A stretch of DNA of 64,000 bases from Butyrivibrio sp. (GTDB lineage: Bacteria; Bacillota; Clostridia; Lachnospirales; Lachnospiraceae), in assembly GCA_023664865.1 (NCBI GenBank), contig JAMPEU010000013.1, positions 23,367-87,366 of the forward strand. The letters are read 5' to 3'. A program made the translations under genes and the position numbers. How positions within the stretch are numbered: the first letter of the stretch is position 1; every line of letters starts with the position of its first letter. The notes below the pieces were generated by a model that was given only the letters and a program-made list of their open reading frames with translations, was not told the DNA's origin and did no database searches. Shown here in pieces: positions 26,461-35,280 of this stretch.

Positions 26461-27534
26461 ATGCAGAAAGAATTAATAAGACTTGAGAATATTTCAAAAT
26501 CATTTGACGGTCAGATGGTTTTAGACGAGCTTGAACTTAATATTCATGAGAATGAATTTCTAACCCTCCTTGGTCCTAGCGGCTGCGGCAAGACTACCAC
26601 CCTCCGTATCCTTGGCGGTTTCGTCAATCCGGACACGGGCAAGGTAATTTTTGACGGTCAGGATATTACCAATGTGCCGCCGAATAAAAGGCATCTGAAC
26701 ACAGTATTTCAGAAGTACGCTCTTTTTACGCATATGACAATCGCCGAAAATATAGCGTTTGGCTTAAAAATCAAGAAAAAATCCAAAAGCTACATAGACG
26801 ATAAAATAAATTATGCCTTGAAACTGGTTAATCTTGAAGGATACGGCAATCGTATGCCGGACTCATTAAGCGGCGGCCAGCAGCAGCGTATCGCCATCGC
26901 AAGGGCAATCGTCAACGAGCCGCGGGTGCTGCTATTAGACGAACCGTTAGGCGCGCTCGACTTAAAGCTCCGCCAGGAGATGCAGTACGAATTAATCCGT
27001 ATGAAAAACGAACTCGGCATTACGTTTATCTATGTTACCCACGACCAGGAAGAGGCGCTTACCATGTCCGATACGATTGTCGTCATGAATCAGGGCTATA
27101 TACAGCAGATAGGCACGCCCGAATCCATATATAACGAGCCTGAAAACGCTTTTGTTGCGGATTTTATCGGCGACAGCAATATAATCGGCGCTACCATGAT
27201 TGAAGATAAATTAGTGGAAATCCTCGGCGCGAAATTTACCTGCGTGGATACAGGCTTTGGCAATAATAAGCCCGTGGATGTCGTAATACGCCCGGAAGAC
27301 GTGGAGCTTATCGAGCCTTTAGACGGCACGATTAAAGGCGTTGTAACGCATCTGATTTTTAAGGGCGTACACTACGAGATGGAAGTTATGGCCAACGGTT
27401 TTGAATGGCTCGTCCACTCTACCACCCTTTTCCCTGTCGGGAAAGAAGTCGGCATCAGAGTAGATCCTTTCAATATCCAGATAATGAACAAGCCTGAATC
27501 TGAAGACGAGGAGGCGGTCGCAGTTGAAATCTAA
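26461..27534 (+). CDS. potA: Spermidine/putrescine ABC transporter ATP-binding protein
   Basis: A 357-residue importer ATPase. Walker [11 protein letters not shown]-loop [11 protein letters not shown], signature [14 protein letters not shown], Walker [13 protein letters not shown], switch THDQEEA. A C-terminal TOBE-type regulatory domain follows after about residue 240 ([15 protein letters not shown]). Together with potBCD it forms a complete polyamine uptake system. Start at 26461 follows GGAGG. The end overlaps potB by 11 bases. Confidence 0.93.
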   Translation: MQKELIRLENISKSFDGQMVLDELELNIHENEFLTLLGPSGCGKTTTLRILGGFVNPDTGKVIFDGQDITNVPPNKRHLNTVFQKYALFTHMTIAENIAFGLKIKKKSKSYIDDKINYALKLVNLEGYGNRMPDSLSGGQQQRIAIARAIVNEPRVLLLDEPLGALDLKLRQEMQYELIRMKNELGITFIYVTHDQEEALTMSDTIVVMNQGYIQQIGTPESIYNEPENAFVADFIGDSNIIGATMIEDKLVEILGAKFTCVDTGFGNNKPVDVVIRPEDVELIEPLDGTIKGVVTHLIFKGVHYEMEVMANGFEWLVHSTTLFPVGKEVGIRVDPFNIQIMNKPESEDEEAVAVEI

Positions 27535-28342
27535 AAGTAAATTATTGGCAGCTCCGTATATATTCTGGTCGGCGCTGTTCATCATCATACCGTTATGCAC
27601 CATTATTTATTATGGAATCACAGATAAAACCGGGGCTTTTACCTTGGAAAACATCGCCGCGATTGCCTCTGTCGGACATGCGAGGGCGCTTTGGCGCGCA
27701 ATTTTGCTATCTTTAATCAGTACGGTGATATGTTTCATACTTGCCTATCCGCTCGCCATGATACTGACAAATATGAAGGGCGGGCAATACGGCTTTATCA
27801 TCCTGATTTTTATACTGCCTATGTGGATGAACTTCCTGCTGCGCACGCTTGCATGGCAGACACTGTTGGAAAAAAGAGGCGTAATAAACGGCATACTCTC
27901 TTTCCTTGGCTTGCCCAATATACATATTATCAATACGCCATACGCCATTATACTTGGAATGGTATATAACTTCCTGCCGTTCATGGTTTTGCCGCTTTAT
28001 AACGCACTTTCTAAAATTGACGAAAACGTCATAAATGCGGCAAAGGACTTAGGCGCAAACAAGGTGCAGACTTTTTTCCATATAACGCTGCCCCTATCGG
28101 TGCCCGGCATTATCAGCGGCGTGACGATGGTATTTATCCCCGCCCTGACTACTTTCGTAATCAGCACGCTTTTGGGCGGCAGCAAGGTTCTTCTTATCGG
28201 AGACGTAATCGAGCAGGAATTTACCCAGGCAAGCAACTGGCATCTGGGCAGCGGCCTGTCCATAATATTGATGATATTCATTATTATAAATATGGTTGTC
28301 ACTTCGCTGTTTAATAAGGAAGATTCCGTTTCACTCTTCTGA
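27524..28342 (+). CDS. potB: Spermidine/putrescine ABC transporter permease PotB
   Basis: A 272-residue inner-membrane permease with six predicted helices ([60 protein letters not shown] and later ones). The EAA-like loop that contacts PotA is present as [20 protein letters not shown]. The start codon is TTG at 27524, inside the end of potA, with GGAGG nine bases upstream; no nearby ATG is better placed. Confidence 0.92.
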   Translation: MKSKSKLLAAPYIFWSALFIIIPLCTIIYYGITDKTGAFTLENIAAIASVGHARALWRAILLSLISTVICFILAYPLAMILTNMKGGQYGFIILIFILPMWMNFLLRTLAWQTLLEKRGVINGILSFLGLPNIHIINTPYAIILGMVYNFLPFMVLPLYNALSKIDENVINAAKDLGANKVQTFFHITLPLSVPGIISGVTMVFIPALTTFVISTLLGGSKVLLIGDVIEQEFTQASNWHLGSGLSIILMIFIIINMVVTSLFNKEDSVSLF

Positions 28343-28405
28343 TAACAGACACTGACGATGTTTTATTCACATAAATTTGCCGACCGGGAAAGGGGCATTG
28401 TTATT

Positions 28406-29173
28406 ATGAAAATACTCAGGAAAATATATGTAGCGTTGATTTTTATATTTCTCTATGCGCCGATTGCAACATTAATCGTCCTCTCATTTAATGCAAGCAA
28501 GACGCGTTCAAAATGGGGCGGATTTACGCTGCAATGGTATGCGGCGCTGCTTGAAGATGAAACAATACTCAATGCGCTTGGCAATACTTTGATGATTGCC
28601 TTTGCCGCTTCCACAGTGGCGGTTATAATCGGTACGATTACCTGCGTCGCCATGGGCGGAATGAAACGCAAGCCGCGCATAATCCTGATGGGCATTACCA
28701 ATATCCCCATGTTGAACGCCGATATTGTAACCGGTATCTCGCTGATGCTTTTATTTATCAGTCTGGGGCTTAGATTTGGTTTCGGCACTATCCTGCTATC
28801 GCATATCACGTTTAATATACCTTATGTGATTTTGAGCGTAATGCCGAGAATGTCACAGCTTAACCCCAATACCTATGAGGCGGCGCTGGATTTGGGCGCA
28901 CCGCCCGTAACGGCGTTCTTCAAGGTAGTGCTGCCTGATTTAATGCCCGGCATACTTTCAGGCTTTTTGATGGCGTTCACCATGTCGCTTGATGATTTTA
29001 TCATAACCCATTTTACTAAGGGGGCGGGCGTGGATACCTTGTCCACCAAGATATATACGGAAGTGAGGAAGGGGATTAAGCCTGAAATGTATGCGCTTTC
29101 CACGATTATATTTGTGACCGTGCTGGTGCTGCTGCTGTTGGTGAATATGACGCCGAATAAAAAGCAGAGGTAG
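28406..29173 (+). CDS. potC: Spermidine/putrescine ABC transporter permease PotC
   Basis: A 255-residue permease, partner of PotB, starting MKILRKIYVALIFIFLYAPI. Six helices are evident. The EAA loop is YEAALDLGAPPVTAFFKVVL, followed by LSGFLMAFTMSLDDFIITHF typical of PotC. The start at 28406 is preferred to the longer frame from 28358 because AAAGGGG lies just upstream and the family begins at this hydrophobic segment. Repeat copy G separates it from potD. Confidence 0.92.
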   Translation: MKILRKIYVALIFIFLYAPIATLIVLSFNASKTRSKWGGFTLQWYAALLEDETILNALGNTLMIAFAASTVAVIIGTITCVAMGGMKRKPRIILMGITNIPMLNADIVTGISLMLLFISLGLRFGFGTILLSHITFNIPYVILSVMPRMSQLNPNTYEAALDLGAPPVTAFFKVVLPDLMPGILSGFLMAFTMSLDDFIITHFTKGAGVDTLSTKIYTEVRKGIKPEMYALSTIIFVTVLVLLLLVNMTPNKKQR

Positions 29174-29186
29174 GTTAATAAAGTAC

Positions 29187-29327
29187 GTTGTACAATATAT
29201 ACAAAACAACGTAGGGCACGCTTTCGCTACATTGCCGCCAGTAGCGGTACATAAGGTGCTAAAGTACAGCACCTAAGTACCGACGGCGGCACAGTACCCT
29301 GCTTATGTTTTGTATATATTGTACAAC
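29187..29327. repeat. Family-1 hairpin element, copy G (divergent), inside the pot operon
   Basis: Between potC and potD in the same transcription unit. The arms GTTGTACAATATATACAAAAC and its complement are long and AT-rich, unlike other copies. The core is recognisable but diverged: GGGCACGCTTTCGCTAC, TAGCGGTACATAAGGTGCT, AGCACCTAAGTACCGACGGCGGC. The apical stem AGGTGCT/AGCACCT is unique. All stems still pair. Confidence 0.8.
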
Positions 29328-29393
29328 TCACGCTATGAAATAGTAAATTCCGTAATTACCTAAAGTAAGCAGAAAGATTAAGAGGTACTTAAA

Positions 29394-30476
29394 ATGAATA
29401 AATTACATAAGCGAATATTTAAAAAAATATTGGTTATATCGCTGTCCGTTGCGCTTATTACTCAGACAGCCGGCTGCGGTCTTCCAAAGCCTTTGGAAAA
29501 CGGTATGGTTATCGTGTATAATTGGGGGGAATATATTGATCCTGAGGTTATTACCATGTTTGAGGAAGAAACCGGTATAAGGGTTATATATGACGAGTTT
29601 GAAACCAACGAGACCATGTTTCCGAAAATTGCCGCGGGTGCAGCTAAGTATGACGTAGTCTGTCCTTCTGACTATATGATAAATAAAATGATTGACAACG
29701 ACTTGCTTGCGGAGATTGATTACGAGCATATCCCCAATGCAAAGGCAAATATAGGAAATCAATATTGGGAAATGTCGGAAGGATTCGATCCCGGCAACAA
29801 ATATTCGATACCTTACTGCTGGGGAACCGTAGGCATACTCTACAATAAGACGATGGTTGACGAGCCGATAACGAAGTGGGCGCAGCTTTGGGACGAAAAA
29901 TATAAAGATGAAATTCTGATGCAGGATTCCGTGCGAGACGCCTTTATGGTGGCGGAGAAATTGTACGGATATTCCATGAATACTGTTGACTATGACGAAC
30001 TTCAGACAATTAAGGAATCGTTAATACAGCAAAAACCCCTGGTTCAGGCATATGTAATAGACCAAGTCCGCGATAAAATGATTGGCGGCGAAGCGGCTAT
30101 CGGGGTTATTTATTCAGGCGAGGCGATTTACACCCAATACGAAAATCCCGATTTGGAATACGTTATCCCCGAAGAAGGCACTAACGTATGGATTGATTCG
30201 TGGGTGATTTTAAAAGACGCCCCCAACAAAGAAAACGCGGAGAAATTTATTGACTTCATGTGCCGTGAAGATATTGCGCTGCTTAACTTTGAGTACATCA
30301 CCTACTCTACCCCTAACGACGCAGCCAAAGAGCTTATTGAAGACGAGGAAATTAAAAACTCACAGATTGCTTTTCCGGATTTGTCACAATATAAGAATCT
30401 GGAAACCTATCAGTATCTGGGGGAAGAAAACGATACGTTGTATAATGAATTGTGGAAAGAAGTTAAGTCGTATTGA
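29394..30476 (+). CDS. potD: Spermidine/putrescine-binding lipoprotein PotD
   Basis: A 360-residue substrate-binding protein. The N-terminus has a lipoprotein signal (KKILVISLSVALITQTAGC, lipobox TAGC with the lipid-bearing Cys at about 28). The mature part begins with the PotD-like MVIVYNWGEYIDPEVITMFE and includes YDVVCPSDYMINKM, YCWGTVGILYNK and VWIDSWVILKDAPN. The binding-pocket acidic residues cannot be fully assigned by eye. The SD GAGGT precedes ATG 29394. Last gene of the operon; element H follows. Confidence 0.93.
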   Translation: MNKLHKRIFKKILVISLSVALITQTAGCGLPKPLENGMVIVYNWGEYIDPEVITMFEEETGIRVIYDEFETNETMFPKIAAGAAKYDVVCPSDYMINKMIDNDLLAEIDYEHIPNAKANIGNQYWEMSEGFDPGNKYSIPYCWGTVGILYNKTMVDEPITKWAQLWDEKYKDEILMQDSVRDAFMVAEKLYGYSMNTVDYDELQTIKESLIQQKPLVQAYVIDQVRDKMIGGEAAIGVIYSGEAIYTQYENPDLEYVIPEEGTNVWIDSWVILKDAPNKENAEKFIDFMCREDIALLNFEYITYSTPNDAAKELIEDEEIKNSQIAFPDLSQYKNLETYQYLGEENDTLYNELWKEVKSY

Positions 30477-30491
30477 CTGCAATAGTCATTA

Positions 30492-30644
30492 AAGCACATG
30501 GACGCATATAATTCCCTTTGAGACACGCTCTCGCTCCATAAAAAACGCAGCGGTACTAAGTTCAAAAGCTAAAAAACAGCTTTTTCACTAAGAACCGGCG
30601 TTTTTTAAGGGTCTCGGCAGGGAATTATATGCGTCCATGTGCTT
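30492..30644. repeat. Family-1 hairpin element, copy H
   Basis: Between the convergent potD and lipoprotein genes. The arms AAGCACATGGACGCATATAA and its complement are perfect. Core forward: ACACGCTCTCGCTCC, AACGCAGCGGTACTAAG, CACTAAGAACCGGCG. The inner stem is TAAAAAACGC with GCGTTTTTTA. It may act as a shared terminator, but no T-run directly follows the outer stem. Confidence 0.9.
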
Positions 30645-30685
30645 AACCTATTTATCAAACTTCTTGCTTAAATTTTTAAGTTATT

Positions 30686-31216
30686 TTACTTCAACGCCTG
30701 AAACGAATCGCTCAATGCGTCCGCCACATACTGCTCACACATCACGAACATCACTAAATCGCCCACATTCTCTGCGATAGCGGTTTCTGCGCTCGTACAT
30801 ACCCATTTATTCAAATCGGCATTATCCAACAAAGCCTTCTTGACCGTCTCAACATCTCCGGTATCGACGCGGAGCAGTACAAGCTGATAAGGAATCGGCG
30901 ACATCATTGGCACAGATACAAGCCCTTCTGTATATACGACTTCCGATGTGCCTAAAAACGCCTGCGCATTTTCTTCCGTAAGCACATCCGTAATATACCC
31001 CTGCATAGCCTCTTTGGTTTCAGCATCAATATCCACATCGGCATACAACTGCGTCAAAATATCCGTCAACTCCCCTTCTACATGCACATCCGCACCATCA
31101 CCCGAACTTCCACACGCCGTACACACAGACATACACAACACTAACATTAATACCGTTAATAAAACCACAGACATCTTCCTGCTTTTATGCCCCTTATTCT
31201 CTACTCTCCCATTCAT
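30686..31216 (-). CDS. Lipoprotein of unknown function
   Basis: A 176-residue protein with a lipoprotein signal peptide (KMSVVLLTVLMLVLCMSVCTAC, lipobox CTAC followed by GSSGDG). The mature part of about 140 residues has no recognised domain. It contains LTDILTQLYADVDIDAETKE and PIPYQLVLLRVDTGDVETVK. The pattern of hydrophobic segments around a short turn recalls small secreted DUF4358-type lipoproteins, but this is not certain. ATG 31216 is chosen because GGAGGG lies eight bases upstream; the longer frame would place the SD inside the gene. Confidence 0.7.
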   Translation of the reverse strand: MNGRVENKGHKSRKMSVVLLTVLMLVLCMSVCTACGSSGDGADVHVEGELTDILTQLYADVDIDAETKEAMQGYITDVLTEENAQAFLGTSEVVYTEGLVSVPMMSPIPYQLVLLRVDTGDVETVKKALLDNADLNKWVCTSAETAIAENVGDLVMFVMCEQYVADALSDSFQALK

Positions 31217-31256
31217 AACCATGCCCTCCTGCATTTCTATTAATATTTATCAAATT

Positions 31257-31406
31257 ATTACAAAATTCTAATTCCATAATTAAAATTACAACATTCATTT
31301 TCATAATTAATTAAAATTACAAAGTTCTATTTCCATAATTAATCAAAATTACAAAGCTCTATTTTTATAATTAATTAAAATTGCAAAATTCATTTCCATA
31401 ATTAAA
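31257..31406. repeat. AT-rich tandem repeat, five units of about 28-33 bases
   Basis: Five head-to-tail units follow the pattern ATTACAAAGTTCTATTTCC then ATAATTAATTAAA, each with a few changes. They lie upstream of the lipoprotein gene and just before the family-2 hairpin at 31423. No spacers separate the units, so this is not a CRISPR array. Possibly a curved, upstream-element-like DNA or a slippage product. Confidence 0.75.
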
Positions 31407-31422
31407 GTTTAGCCAATAACCA

Positions 31423-31508
31423 GAGTTTAGAAATCATGAACAAAATAAGGAGCGACTTACCGCTTTTCAGGCATTGGAGCTCCGTTTTTGTTCATGATTT
31501 CTAAACTC
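31423..31508. repeat. Family-2 hairpin element, copy 1 (overlaps YkgJ-type stop codon)
   Basis: Outer arms GAGTTTAGAAATCATGAACA and its complement. The interior holds AAGGAGCGACTTACCGCTTT, TCAGGCATTGGAGCTCCG and TTTTTG. The last bases of the right arm (CTA at 31501) are the stop codon of the minus-strand gene that follows. The same core is present at 52040 and 63817. Confidence 0.9.
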
Positions 31509-32154
31509 GTCCCAGCAAATTTGTATGAAATATGCTCATCCTCTCCTCAAACTGCCCAAAAAAATCCCCCGCAGTATACAGAGTCTCATAAAAAACACGC
31601 AAAAGCTTCATATTGACCGCCTTCATCGTCTCCATATCGTCTGAATCAAGCTCCATGCCGCTAAATTTCTCTTTTAACCCTTTACACAAACCATGCCATT
31701 TAATCAAAAATTCTTCATATTTTCCGCTATTCGCTATTCCCAGCCATTTTTTTATCTTGACTTTCGCAGCAGTCGTATTAGTACAAGCGTCTTCCAATAG
31801 AAAATATTGCAGCCTGCCTTCATCATAATTTCGCCCCAGCGGAAACAGCCTGCACAGCCCCGGACGAAACGCATGTATGGCGCATCTTCCCTTCCCATTT
31901 AAAAAACCGCAACATTCCAAAGAACCCTGCATTTTTATATTCGGCAGAATCAATCCGTCATTTATACTAAGCTCTATCAACTCTTTTTCCTGTAAAAGCC
32001 CGGCAAAGCTACTGCCAAGATTGCACTCTAACTGCCATATGTCATATGGATCAAGCACTATCGACTGCCCCATCCCCCTACAACACTCAGAACAGCCCTT
32101 GCAGTCATTACACCCCGCCTTTACCATGTCGTTTAAATTATATAATCCATCCAT
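31501..32154 (-). CDS. YkgJ-type cysteine-cluster (CxxCxxCC) protein
   Basis: A 217-residue protein with the N-terminal zinc/iron-chelating cluster of the YkgJ family: CNDCKGCSECCRGMG (about 15-29), plus later Cys in MQGSLECCGFLNGKGRCAIH and FRPGLCRLFP. The family binds a metal or Fe-S centre; its biological role is unknown. The rest is helical. ATG 32154 is the only good start, with GATGGA-type sequence nearby and no strong SD. Its stop codon lies within the family-2 hairpin. Confidence 0.85.
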   Translation of the reverse strand: MDGLYNLNDMVKAGCNDCKGCSECCRGMGQSIVLDPYDIWQLECNLGSSFAGLLQEKELIELSINDGLILPNIKMQGSLECCGFLNGKGRCAIHAFRPGLCRLFPLGRNYDEGRLQYFLLEDACTNTTAAKVKIKKWLGIANSGKYEEFLIKWHGLCKGLKEKFSGMELDSDDMETMKAVNMKLLRVFYETLYTAGDFFGQFEERMSIFHTNLLGRV

Positions 32155-32242
32155 CGTGACTTCATTTTACTACATATTATCAATACAGTAAATGATTTTT
32201 ATTCATATAATTATTATACAAGTAACAGTTCACCTCCAGATG

Positions 32243-32388
32243 GCATGGACGCTTATGTTTCTCTGAGTGGTCCTTAAAAAACACCGGTCCTTAGTGAAAA
32301 AGCTGCTTTTTAGCTTTTGAACTTAGTACCGTTGTGTTTTTTACGGAGCGAGAGCGTGCCACTCTGAGAAACATAAGCGTTCATGCTG
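32243..32388. repeat. Family-1 hairpin element, copy I
   Basis: Between the YkgJ-type gene and the ABC ATPase gene. The arms are GGCATGGACGCTTATGTTTC and its near complement. Core in reverse orientation, with the inner stem changed to TAAAAAACACCGG and CCGTTGTGTTTTTTA. This is a good example of paired changes compared with GTAAAACGCCGG and CCGCTGCGATTTTAC in copies E and F. Confidence 0.9.
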
Positions 32389-32401
32389 CCTAAGAACTAA
32401 A

Positions 32402-33022
32402 CTATTCCACAATCCTTCCATCCTTCATTTTATACACAACATCACAGAGCGAATTAATATCCTCCTTATAATGAGACGCAACCAGAATCAATTTCCCGCG
32501 TTTCTTCTCTTCAATAATGCGCTCCCTCGCGTTAGCTACGGAGCCTTCGTCCAAAGCGCTGAGCGGCTCGTCCAGAATCAGAATTGCCGGATCTTCCATA
32601 AAAGCCATCGACAATGCAAGCTTCTGCTTCATTCCAAGTGAATATTTTCCTACCGTTTTCTTCTCATTCGGATCTAAACCGAACATTTCCAGCGTTTCGC
32701 GTATACGCGCGCCGTCAGCTTTCTTATTATATTCCGCAATTACGGCAAGATTCTTATAGGCGGTATAATACGGTATGTACTCAGGCCGCTCAATAATGAA
32801 CCCTACATCTTGAAGAAGGTCTGTCAGCTCATTTCCATCTATGGTGATTGTTCCGGACGTTTTCTTCATAAGCCCCAGCAGGACTTTAAATAATACGGTC
32901 TTGCCCGCTCCGTTATCGCCCACAAAACCATAAATATTTCCCGAATCAAGCGTCAGATTTATATCTTTTATAAGTTCTGCTCCCTTTACTGTCTTAGTAA
33001 CATTATTCATCTTGATCTGCAT
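32402..33022 (-). CDS. ABC transporter ATP-binding protein
   Basis: A 206-residue ATPase, short and without a C-terminal regulatory domain. Walker A GDNGAGKTV is unusual in ending with Val after the T/S position; the signature is YSLGMKQKLALSMA, Walker B ILILDEPLSALD, switch ASHYKED. It overlaps the end of the permease gene 33003-33917 by 20 bases, so it is co-translated. ATG 33022 is preferred; it is preceded by GGGGGATTTGGGAA. The three genes 32402-34833 form an exporter or immunity-type transporter. Confidence 0.88.
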   Translation of the reverse strand: MQIKMNNVTKTVKGAELIKDINLTLDSGNIYGFVGDNGAGKTVLFKVLLGLMKKTSGTITIDGNELTDLLQDVGFIIERPEYIPYYTAYKNLAVIAEYNKKADGARIRETLEMFGLDPNEKKTVGKYSLGMKQKLALSMAFMEDPAILILDEPLSALDEGSVANARERIIEEKKRGKLILVASHYKEDINSLCDVVYKMKDGRIVE

Positions 33023-33917
33023 TTCCCAAATCCCCCTTCTTATAGTAAATCCATACTCCAATCCCCGTTATGATACACAAGGCAAGGCCCGAAAGAATAC
33101 CGTACCATATCCAGTAGTTAAAGTCGTCACTTATATCCCTAAATGAAAACAAAGGAATGATGGTAAGCTTATAAACATCTATATGATCCCTCTGCACAAG
33201 CTGCAATGCCCGGTCATAGAATACAATTCTGCAGTAGTCAAAATCATAATAAAGAAAGACTGCCACTGCCAAAAGGAAGACAATAACGCCCACCCCATAT
33301 TTAGTCTTCTTCGTCAGGAGCGTTATAAGGCCAGAAAGCAATCCTAAGAAAATAAAGCCAAGCGTGCTGCGCAGCAAAACTAAAATAACCGCCGCTAAAA
33401 CGGGATACTCCATAAAGCCATCAGCCAGCATAATCATGCCCATGTGCTGCCCTCCAACTTTCAGCTGCTTAAACATTATGCTAAGATATGCAGGCCACTC
33501 AAGTGAAAAATCATGAATCCGTATGCCTGACATAAGGACTGTCAGGAACACAAACCACGCCACATAAAGCATAGAGAATGCAATAATACGCATAAGCGCT
33601 GAGACCGCCGCCTTCTTTCTTGAAATGCAGTGCATAACTGCCTGTTTTTCCAAATATTCGTCCCGCACGATGTCCGGTATTAATAAAATATATCCTACAA
33701 TAAGAATATCCACATAAAAATACAAATAATTGAATGTCTCAAGCAGGACAACCGCAACAGTAGTCTGGTCTCCGCCGCGGAACTGGCTTGAATACCCAAT
33801 GACGTTGCTCATTTGTTCTAACACAGCAGGAATAAAAAGAAACGTAATCATTAACATCTTGATTCGCACAGCCGGTTTGCGCAGCAAAGCTGCAATCTGA
33901 CTCCTAATCATCTGCAT
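33003..33917 (-). CDS. ABC transporter membrane protein
   Basis: A 304-residue integral membrane protein with about six transmembrane segments (IKMLMITFLFIPAVL, YLYFYVDILIVGYILLIP, MRIIAFSMLYVAWFVFLTVL, LLRSTLGFIFLGLLSGLITL and others). It has the charged N-terminus and a long hydrophobic C-terminus seen in ABC-2 type exporters of the bacteriocin/antibiotic kind. It overlaps its neighbours on both sides (14 bases upstream, 20 downstream). Substrate unknown. Confidence 0.8.
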   Translation of the reverse strand: MQMIRSQIAALLRKPAVRIKMLMITFLFIPAVLEQMSNVIGYSSQFRGGDQTTVAVVLLETFNYLYFYVDILIVGYILLIPDIVRDEYLEKQAVMHCISRKKAAVSALMRIIAFSMLYVAWFVFLTVLMSGIRIHDFSLEWPAYLSIMFKQLKVGGQHMGMIMLADGFMEYPVLAAVILVLLRSTLGFIFLGLLSGLITLLTKKTKYGVGVIVFLLAVAVFLYYDFDYCRIVFYDRALQLVQRDHIDVYKLTIIPLFSFRDISDDFNYWIWYGILSGLALCIITGIGVWIYYKKGDLGNADQDE

Positions 33918-34833
33918 TTCCCCCTTCCATATACAGATTCTTCGCCCTTCTTTGCAAAATCTTTGCCAGATTAATGAGCAGGACTATCAGGAATATTAAT
34001 AACGCATAATGATATAGGTTGCCATATGAAGAATTACCCATTTCAGAGCGGAATGTAAACTTATTAAGAAACATAGACACATAGGAATCTGTACCAAACA
34101 GGCATCTTAGCATATAAAGCGCCTTATCTTCTATAATAAAATAAAGAATCGGAACTGCCGTCATAAGCACCCTGTTATCTGAAAAGAATGCTATTACAGA
34201 CGCCATAAGACCAAAAAGTACCCCTTCGATAAAATATTTAATGCCGCCGACAAACCACCATGCCCACGGGTTATGAACCGCAGCTACCACATTATGATAT
34301 CCCCAGCCGATAGTGTGATTATCCAAGAAATCAGTATATTGTGAATAATATTCCGCAGCCTCTTTAAAGAAAGGATTGTATGTAGTAAGCAAAACTGCAA
34401 GCAGACATATAGACGCCAATAACAGCGCCCCTAATACTCCGCTTAAGATAGCGCTGGCAGCGAGTTTACACCAATAATATCTTGAAAATCCGACTCTCTG
34501 CGTCTGCTGTATATAATATCCGTTTCTCTTATCGTCCATAATAGTATAAGCATAAGCCAGCGAACCGATAAACGGAAAGAAATTGTGGAACAACTGCATA
34601 CTGGTTATATTCTGAATTTCCAACTGCGGAGTAAACGTCGGTCCATGCAATGCTTCATAAACCAGTCCTTTAAAGCCGTAATAATAAACGGTCAGCGGCC
34701 AAATGTACCGCAATACCATATGCAGTATAAATACAAGCGAAAAAATACCGAGTACCGACCAAAACCTTTTGTTTGACAGTCCCCGCTTTAAGTCTAAATA
34801 TAAATCGTATAGTATGGATTTTGATTTCGTCAT
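33904..34833 (-). CDS. ABC transporter membrane protein (paralogue of the next gene)
   Basis: A 309-residue membrane protein starting MTKSKSILYDLYLDLKRGLS. It has about six helices (WSVLGIFSLVFILHMVLRYI, LAASAILSGVLGALLLASIC, FIEGVLFGLMASVIAFFSDN, LLIFLIVLLINLAKIL), an external stretch after the first, and a short cytosolic tail. The segment DDKRNGYYIQQTQRVGFSRYY resembles the DEYLEKQAVMHCISRKKAAV region of the partner, so the two permeases may form a heterodimer. ATG 34833 has AAGGAGC eight bases upstream. Confidence 0.78.
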   Translation of the reverse strand: MTKSKSILYDLYLDLKRGLSNKRFWSVLGIFSLVFILHMVLRYIWPLTVYYYGFKGLVYEALHGPTFTPQLEIQNITSMQLFHNFFPFIGSLAYAYTIMDDKRNGYYIQQTQRVGFSRYYWCKLAASAILSGVLGALLLASICLLAVLLTTYNPFFKEAAEYYSQYTDFLDNHTIGWGYHNVVAAVHNPWAWWFVGGIKYFIEGVLFGLMASVIAFFSDNRVLMTAVPILYFIIEDKALYMLRCLFGTDSYVSMFLNKFTFRSEMGNSSYGNLYHYALLIFLIVLLINLAKILQRRAKNLYMEGGNADD

Positions 34834-34852
34834 ATGTGTTTGCTCCTTAAAC

Positions 34853-34895
34853 AGCGCCAACAGGATTATCCTATGGCGCTGATTGTGTTATTATA
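34853..34895 (-). promoter_or_regulatory. Promoter -10 and 28-base dyad in front of the ABC exporter operon
   Basis: On the minus strand TATAAT (34895-34890) is followed about ten bases later by a two-tier dyad: AGCGCCA, AGGAT, ATCCT, TGGCGCT (34880-34853). The dyad begins at the likely transcription start and ends just before the SD. It could be an operator or a 5'-end hairpin of the mRNA. No convincing -35 was found. Confidence 0.5.
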
Positions 34896-35015
34896 GTCCG
34901 CTAATGCCTTTAATATACAGCAATGTTTAAGCATTTTACAAGTGGCAAAACCATGACAAATTAATGTCAATTCAGTGCCAATATGTATAAATATCAAATT
35001 GCTATTATGTATCTT

Positions 35016-35108
35016 TTATATAAAAATTTTATATTCCTCTGCATATTTATCATTCTGAGTCGCATCAATAATTTTGTCAAGTATTTCTTTCTTGGCTTTC
35101 AGTTCCCA
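35016..35108 (-). pseudogene. Short 3' coding remnant beside a half repeat element
   Basis: An in-frame stretch of 30 codons ending in TAA reads WELKAKKEILDKIIDATQND then KYAEEYKIFI. It has codon use and amphipathic pattern like real protein, but no start: its upstream end abuts the CAGAGTTTAGTCACAATGG sequence at 35109. Probably the tail of a gene broken by the repeat. The rest of 34896-35280 is AT-rich with no gene seen. Confidence 0.4.
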
Positions 35109-35137
35109 CAGAGTTTAGTCACAATGGACGCATAATC
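35109..35137. repeat. Half copy of a family-1/family-2-like arm
   Basis: CAGAGTTTAGTCACAATGGA followed by CGCATAAT. It aligns with the left outer flank and arm of copy D (CAGAGTTTTGGGAGCAACATGGACTCATATG, with gaps) and with the GGACGCATAT arm of copy H. No matching right arm follows. Confidence 0.45.
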
Positions 35138-35280
35138 TATACACTAATATATTTTACATTTTCATTTTACTACATTGTTGTAATACTGTGAAGTATTTAT
35201 TTTGCCGCCTATTTGATTTAGTTTGCTGCAATTATTTTATAAAAATCAGTATTCAGCGCACATCTTATATATTAAAATAA

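Noticed and set aside
31257-31406. Possible CRISPR array
   Set aside because: Units are directly adjacent, AT-rich and imperfect, with no unique spacers and no cas genes in the window.
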